Shown in pieces: positions 13,108 to 14,559 of a stretch of 14,559 bases of DNA. The notes beneath the pieces were generated by a model. That model worked only from the letters and a program-made list of their open reading frames with translations. It was not told the DNA's origin and ran no database searches. A program made the translations under genes and the position numbers. The first letter of the stretch is position 1. The number at the start of each line of letters is the position of its first letter. Origin of the DNA: Treponema sp. (GTDB taxonomy: Bacteria > Spirochaetota > Spirochaetia > Treponematales > Breznakiellaceae); the NCBI GenBank assembly GCA_031264475.1, contig JAISEA010000111.1, forward strand, positions 1 to 14,559, written 5' to 3'.

Positions 13108-13510
13108 ACAATTAGTTTTCACCCATTGCCAATTATTGGGGAATCTCCACCAATCAATTACTAGCGACTCATACCCAATTACCAGCCGCTTATACTCAAT
13201 TTTCAGTGACTCGCAACTATTTTTCAAATCCCCGCAGTTAGTTTTCAGCCATTGCCAATTATTGAGGAAGCTCCGCCAATCAATTGCCAATTGCTCATAC
13301 CCAATTACCGATAGATCATACCCAATTTTCAGCCACTCATAAGCAATTTTCAGACGCTCATAATTGAGTTTTTACGCTCATAATCAATTGCCAGCGCCTC
13401 ATGATCAATTTTCAGACACTCATAATCGATCTTTTAGGCTCATAATCAATTGCCAGCCACTCATAAGCAATTCTCAGACACTCATAAATAGTTTTCAGCG
13501 CCTCATCATT
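13108..13510. repeat. AT-rich 21-bp degenerate tandem array, about 19 units
   Basis: Units of 19-23 bp (mostly 20-21) follow a loose consensus of CAATTTTCAG, two or three variable bases, then CTCATAA. Units 1-3 recur as units 7-9: 13112-13160 and 13238-13286 match with about five differences at a spacing of exactly 126 bp (6 x 21), so a larger block was duplicated. Adjacent units are far more diverged than in the array at 5267. Read on the minus strand, stretches encode seven-residue repeats of the form Y-E-x-L-x-I-x (for example ESLKIEY, KRLVIGY), but 20-bp units break the frame and no gene is credible across it. Confidence 0.85.
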
Positions 13511-13529
13511 GAGTGAAAAAAAGTAAAGA

Positions 13530-13639
13530 GCAGTTAGAAAATAACAAATAGCAATGAGCAAAGAAAAAAGGAAGACGAGCGAGCGAAGAGCCGAAAGAGG
13601 TATCGAAGTGCGACTAACTGCTAATTGCTAACTACTCCC
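13530..13639. repeat. Heptamer-type segment with short inverted ends
   Basis: GCAGTTAG (13530-13537) and CTAACTGC (13614-13621) are inverted copies. The right arm continues into 7-bp units GACTAAC, TGCTAAT, TGCTAAC, TACTCCC (13612-13639). The enclosed DNA is purine-rich (GAGCGAGCGAAGAGCCGAAAGAGG). It resembles the heptamer arrays of repeat copies A and B in period but not in sequence. Confidence 0.5.
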
Positions 13640-13683
13640 TGTTCTTTGAGCGCGGGTATATGCGAAGTATGTAAAAAATATCC

Positions 13684-13711
13684 TTGCAAAAAGTAAGATT
13701 TGATATATAAT
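13684..13711 (+). promoter_or_regulatory. Promoter of the LacI-type sensor gene, apparently leaderless
   Basis: TTGCAA (13684-13689), a 16-bp spacer and a perfect TATAAT (13706-13711) end six bases before the ATG at 13718. The expected transcription start coincides with the A of the ATG. The direct repeat TGATATAT (13701-13708 and 13712-13719) overlaps the -10 and the start and might be a control site. Confidence 0.6.
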
Positions 13712-13717
13712 TGATAT

Positions 13718-14559
13718 ATGATAGGAAAGGATAAGATCGGTCTAATTCTCGCTTCAATACACACCGGTTCGGCGCGTGGAGTATGGTCGCATTTCGCGCA
13801 AGCCGCAATAGCTGAAAAAACGAGCCTCTTTGTGTTTCCCGGAGGCAAGCTCAACACTTCGGATAATATGGAACACTTGCGCAATCCCATCTATTCATTG
13901 GCTAACGCCCAGAATCTGGACGGCTTGATAAGTTGGAGTTCTTCTATGGGTTGTTCTAACATTTCGGAACTCTCCGACTTCCACAGAGCGTTTGAAAATC
14001 TACCCTATGCGACCATTTCCGACAAGATAGAAGGGCATCCTTGTGTGCGTTTCGATGCGTATGACGGGATGAAAAGCTTGACCCGTTATTTCATACAAAC
14101 AGGCTCGCGGAACATTGCGTTCTTGCGGGGACCCAATACCCACCACTCGGCTATGGATCGGTATCGAGGGTTTCGAGACGCTATGATCGAATCCCACATC
14201 CTTTGCGACGAGCGGCTTGTAAGCGACCCTTTTGATTGGGAAAGAGGGGCGGCCGCGTGCGTTCAGCTCTTCGCGGGACGAGGGCTAAAGCCAGCGCGGG
14301 ACTTTGACACTCTGATAGGCTCAAGCGACTTGATGACCCTACCGTCAATTTTCTACCTTCAGAAACAAGGAGTTTCCCCGTCTTCCTACCGCGCCGGTGG
14401 ATTCAACAACTCTATCGAAAGCAAGGTAAAACCCTTCTCTACCGTAGAAATACCTTATACTAAAATAAGCGCAGAGTCGTTCAAAACCCTTAAAGCCCTG
14501 ATGGAAGACTCTGACCGCTACATACCGGACGTGACTCTGCCATGCCGCCTCGTCGCTAG
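13718..14559 (+). CDS. LacI/periplasmic-binding-protein-like sensor protein (3' partial, no N-terminal HTH)
   Basis: The frame is open for 280 codons to the window edge. The start ATG 13718 is forced: an in-frame TGA sits two codons upstream and the next in-frame ATG is 50 codons in. The sequence is the type I periplasmic-binding fold of LacI regulators: KIGLILASIHTG (6-17), NLDGLISW (66-73), RFDAYDGMKSL (111-121), then RNIAFLRGPN with SAMDRYRGFRDAM (131-156), and FDTLIGSSD (196-204). It begins directly in this domain, with no DNA-binding helix-turn-helix and no signal peptide. An effector domain is therefore probably at the C-terminus, beyond the window; an AraC-type HTH (as in E. coli XylR) or a signalling domain such as GGDEF or a histidine kinase would fit. 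Divergent placement suggests it senses the sugars released by the neighbouring operon. Confidence 0.75.
   Translation, partial: MIGKDKIGLILASIHTGSARGVWSHFAQAAIAEKTSLFVFPGGKLNTSDNMEHLRNPIYSLANAQNLDGLISWSSSMGCSNISELSDFHRAFENLPYATISDKIEGHPCVRFDAYDGMKSLTRYFIQTGSRNIAFLRGPNTHHSAMDRYRGFRDAMIESHILCDERLVSDPFDWERGAAACVQLFAGRGLKPARDFDTLIGSSDLMTLPSIFYLQKQGVSPSSYRAGGFNNSIESKVKPFSTVEIPYTKISAESFKTLKALMEDSDRYIPDVTLPCRLVA

Noticed and set aside
12955..13164. 69-codon plus-strand ORF over the GC-rich inverted-repeat block
   Set aside because: Its Pro/Ala/Arg-rich translation follows the palindromes. It has no ribosome-binding site and no similarity to a known family.
13018..13290. 90-codon minus-strand ORF with heptad-like repeats (ESLKIEY, KRLVIGY)
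   Set aside because: It is produced by the 21-bp array. Its frame is broken by 20-bp units to the right, its end falls in the GC-rich inverted-repeat block and there is no good ribosome-binding site.
13108..13510. CRISPR array
   Set aside because: The 21-bp units are contiguous and degenerate, with no constant repeat/unique spacer alternation and no cas genes nearby.

Overview
The window looks like chromosomal DNA of a spirochaete, most likely a Treponema of the termite-gut or otherwise plant-fibre-degrading kind. This is inferred from three things: the 223-aa FN3-like protein family, which I recognise from gut treponemes; the lipoproteins carrying cadherin-like and Ig-like repeats; and a LacI-type sensor domain without an N-terminal helix-turn-helix. 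No rRNA, tRNA, CRISPR array or transposase gene was seen.

Layout. (1) 1-648 (+): the 3' end of a DNA methyltransferase/restriction-type protein with a PD-(D/E)xK domain and a PKD-like tail. (2) 649-980: repeat element copy A, lying between convergent genes. (3) 4726-981 (-): a two-gene operon with a 4-base ATGA overlap, encoding a PseG/glycosyltransferase-like + methyltransferase fusion and PriA helicase. (4) 4727-5492: repeat copy B, a possible four-helix-bundle gene remnant, a sigma70 promoter and a GC-rich 21-bp minisatellite that forms the 5' leader of (5) 5493-6164 (+), a 223-aa protein of unknown function. (6) 6162-6385: repeat copy C, filling exactly the space between two convergent stop codons. 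(7) 12080-6383 (-): a three-gene xylan-type operon made of a large surface lipoprotein with a CBM9-like domain, an outer-membrane beta-barrel and a GH30 lipoprotein glycosidase. (8) 12081-12741: its long, structured 5' leader, with a -35/-10 promoter, a truncated lipoprotein-like ORF running into a G13/C13 tract, and a 7-codon leader ORF with a perfect Shine-Dalgarno. (9) 12742-13717: repeat-rich intergenic DNA holding palindromes, a 12-bp inverted repeat around a GC-rich block, about 19 units of an AT-rich 21-bp array, and heptamers. (10) 13718-end (+): a LacI-type ligand-binding protein, cut by the window end.

How the genes may work together (inference): the CBM9 lipoprotein captures xylan at the cell surface, the GH30 lipoprotein cleaves it, and the beta-barrel lets oligosaccharides through the outer membrane. 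The divergently transcribed LacI-type protein is placed to sense the released sugar. This arrangement has no SusC/SusD genes and may be a spirochaetal counterpart of a polysaccharide-utilisation locus.

The strongest unexplained signals are the 220-290 bp repeat family (three copies in 14.5 kb, ends at stop codons, GC-rich hairpin core, embedded 7-bp arrays), two unrelated minisatellites that both have a 21-bp period, and the structured operon leader.
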